Source: Epiperipatus broadwayi (taxonomy: Eukaryota > Onychophora > Udeonychophora > Euonychophora > Peripatidae). Taken from it: DNA of 64,000 bases. A program made the translations under genes and the position numbers. Below the pieces are notes generated by a model that was not told the origin of the DNA, made no database searches, and was given only the letters and a program-made list of their open reading frames with translations. Below are positions 62,118 to 64,000 of the stretch, one piece after another. The DNA is taken from positions 6,379,276-6,443,275 of the forward strand of contig JAQFVV010006245.1 of NCBI GenBank assembly GCA_028023455.1, written 5' to 3'. How positions within the stretch are numbered: position 1 is the stretch's first letter; each line of letters opens with the position of its first letter.

Positions 62118-62428
62118 GAATTTACATTTTATAATATGAAAAAAATGATACATATTAAAACATAAAAATACAATTTTTTTAAAAAAATACAAAATTACCT
62201 AATATTTTTAATTACGTATATACGCTACTATATATGTTTTACAAAAAAAAAAAAACACATGATGACATGTGGACAGTGGTAAAAACGTGAAACTCGACCT
62301 TGATCTAAGATCGACTGTTTCAGTACACATCAGAAATGTATCTGGAAAGATATTAACAAAGCTAAATTAAAATTTTTAAATATATGTTATATTTGATATG
62401 TGTGAATTTGACAGGGATACAGACAACT

Positions 62429-62441
62429 ATATATATATATA
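62429..62441 (+). repeat. (AT)n run at the 3' end of the LINE
   Basis: A simple AT run adjoins the end of the minus-strand LINE and may be its 3' tail. Confidence 0.6.
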
Positions 62442-64000
62442 TGATGTGATGCACAGTGCCTTCTCCTTTAACGAAGTCAGGCATTTCTCAGCCACAATGC
62501 CCAGAGAAACCTGATAGTCACTTTATCTCCCTCTTCCATTCCCCATTTAAGTTTTCCCCATATTGTTCCTTAATTAACCCGCTCCATCCCATTTCCACAA
62601 CATAATCTTTGTCAACTCCATGGACCACTTTCTGTATAAATTTATTTATATTTATTCTCCCACAACTTCATTATTTGTACCCTTTCTGCTTGCAGGCATT
62701 TACATTCAATTAACAGATGCTTAATATTTTCTATGCCTTCATTACATAACTTGCAAACTAACTCACCCATATTTTTCCATTTATGTGTATATTCCCTTGT
62801 TGCTAAAGATCCTTAAACAGTAAATTACTTTCCTAGCTATTATCATAAATTAACTCGCACCCAATATTCTGTTTACTTTCTATATATAAACTCTTTTTAT
62901 TCTCCATACTACTTCTCCATTTCTCCAACTCCCCATTCTTTATTAATGCATCCATTCTTCTACCCCATTCCGTGCCACTATTACACTCAATAATTCTTCT
63001 AACACAATCATACCACTTTTTGTATAAGTATACTGAAATAAATTCTTTATCCAAATCTTCTGCATACTGTACTACCTTTCTCACCCATCTTGTTGCTGCC
63101 CTTGACTCATAACCCAACTAAATATTATTTTGGCTATTCTCTTATTATCTATAAACTGCAATTTACTGAACATTTTCATTTTGCTTTTTGCATCTCTCAT
63201 AGAAAAACTTGACAAACCCATTTCTCCTTGAATTGCCTCCTTTACTGACCACACATCTGCATCTAATGCATGTCTTCCTAATTCTCTTTGTATTTTTTCT
63301 AAGTAACCTAACACCCCTTTACTTACACATAACACATCATAACCATATGTTAAGCCTGCTACTGCCACTCCCTTCCATATAATTATAGGTACCTTAAATT
63401 TATTATATGAAAACTGTTAATTTCTTTATCAGTCCCTTTCTTTTCTTTGCTTCATTGATCAATTTTTTTTCCCATTCATCCAATCAATTTATCTGATTAC
63501 TTAAGATAAGCCCTAAATAGTTATACCTATTCATCACACTTAACTTTACATCCCCCAATAAAAATTATTTGTCTTCTCTTTCCCCAGTATCATTACATTT
63601 GATTTTTCTTCACTAAATTTAATCCCCACTCTTGTGCGTGTCCTCAACATAACTTCCCTATCTTCCCTTCTTTCTGTGCACAAGATAACATTATGCGCAA
63701 ATAAAAGACCCGATAATGTATACCCTCCCTACCCTCTTCCTAGTTTTTCTACTGCTTTCTCCATTTCTCTCAAATACAACAAAAACAAAATAGGTGATAT
63801 AGGGCATTCTTGCCTTAGTCTCACCTCATTTTTAACTTTAGCCAAGTCTCTATTCCCTAATTGATATGAATTACTTCATGCAATCTCTTAATAAAATCCT
63901 CTAAAGCTTCATCCATTCCCAAATTTACTAAACTTACACAATCTATTTACTCTATCATATGCCCTCTCTATATCTATAAAAACCATGTATAACTGTCTTT
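62442..64000 (-). mobile_element. Non-LTR retrotransposon, 3' half (RT palm to C-terminal CCHC finger), 5' end outside the window
   Basis: The minus strand gives, in family order: MVFIDIERAYDRVNR (RT motif with catalytic Asp, about 63985-63940); VRLRQECPISPILFLLYL (the RQGCPLSP motif, near 63820); LLFAHNVILCTE (63705-63670), where the YADD box is decayed to FAHN; KFSEEKSNVMILG; MNRYNYLGLILS; then ORFs 63368-63081 (TYGYDVLCVSKGVLGYLEKI... MGLSSFSMRD) and 63117-62833 (RWVRKVVQYAEDLDKEF); and a CCHC finger C-x2-C-x8-H-x4-C (CKLCNEGIENIKHLLIEC, near 62752-62700). Frameshifts, stops and the lost catalytic Asp pair make it inactive. Clade not settled; it differs from the two RTE-like copies. Confidence 0.85.

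Larger units (their letters stand above)
55802..64000 (-). other. FCHO upstream intron (partial)
   Basis: All sequence to the right of exon 55703-55801. It starts from the acceptor AG at 55802-55803, and no donor of the preceding exon was seen before the end of the window. It holds the palindromes at 56.2 and 56.6-57.3 kb, the hairpin-rich GC/CpG island at 59.6-62.2 kb and a minus-strand LINE 3' part. Between 57.3 and 59.6 kb I see only AT-rich sequence with poly-A/T runs (for example 57906-57929) and no gene. The label as intron assumes that FCHO's earlier F-BAR exons lie further right. Confidence 0.6.

Noticed and set aside
1-64000. Canonical tRNA or rRNA genes, CRISPR arrays or bacterial operons
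   Set aside because: None seen on either strand. The short repeats are tandem duplications or transposon parts without spacer-repeat regularity.
1-64000. Assignment to octopus or squid
   Set aside because: Large introns and the transposon mix would fit, but the very common cephalopod SINE core was not found in 64 kb and the DNA is unusually AT-rich. Lineage left open.

Overview
This is a very AT-rich piece of an animal nuclear genome. Nothing prokaryotic is present: no operons, Shine-Dalgarno sites or CRISPR arrays. I identify it from what it contains: a spliced animal gene with large introns, a retrocopy of an animal Wnt co-receptor, and eukaryotic transposons (Penelope-like, RTE-like and other LINEs, and piggyBac-like, ISXO2/Merlin-like and probably Helitron DNA elements). 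An invertebrate with a large genome fits best. I could not fix the phylum; the abundant octopus/squid SINE core was not seen, so I do not claim a cephalopod.

The one host gene I can support runs on the minus strand across nearly the whole window. It is an orthologue of FCHO1/FCHO2, the F-BAR proteins that start clathrin-coated pits. Four exons are visible in transcription order: 55703-55801, 40474-40570, 20045-20230 and about 5201-5348. The phases join cleanly (0, 1, 1), the splice sites are consensus or near-consensus, and the joined protein matches the end of the F-BAR domain, the conserved RPG-IEFE segment after it, a basic stretch and a Ser/Thr-rich linker. The introns are about 15, 20 and 15 kb. 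Exons for the start of the F-BAR domain lie to the right of the window; those for the rest of the linker and the mu-homology domain lie to the left.

Everything else is intron content. From left to right: a decayed RTE-like LINE (1-745); a complete but broken Penelope-like element with inverted termini, interrupted at a TTAA by a 755-bp piggyBac-like element (8959-11930); an ISXO2/Merlin-like element nested in a second TIR element (12560-14349); several long palindromes (17.8-18.3, 24.0-24.6, 49.0-49.7, 55.2-55.4 and 56.6-57.3 kb); a second Merlin-like element (38782-40258); a second RTE-like fragment (41.27-41.77 kb); a processed pseudogene of LRP5/6 (about 47.1-48.4 kb); a roughly 165-bp satellite array (51.65-52.28 kb); and a 3' LINE fragment with RT motifs and a CCHC finger (62442-64000).

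The region I cannot explain is 59.6-62.2 kb. It is richer in GC and CpG than its surroundings and holds repeated stem-loops: two hairpins with the same inner stem and loop but different outer stems (60753-60875), and a run of perfect stems, some enclosed by a further 13-bp stem (61832-62117). Together with the palindromes around exon 55703-55801, this is where I would look first for something new.
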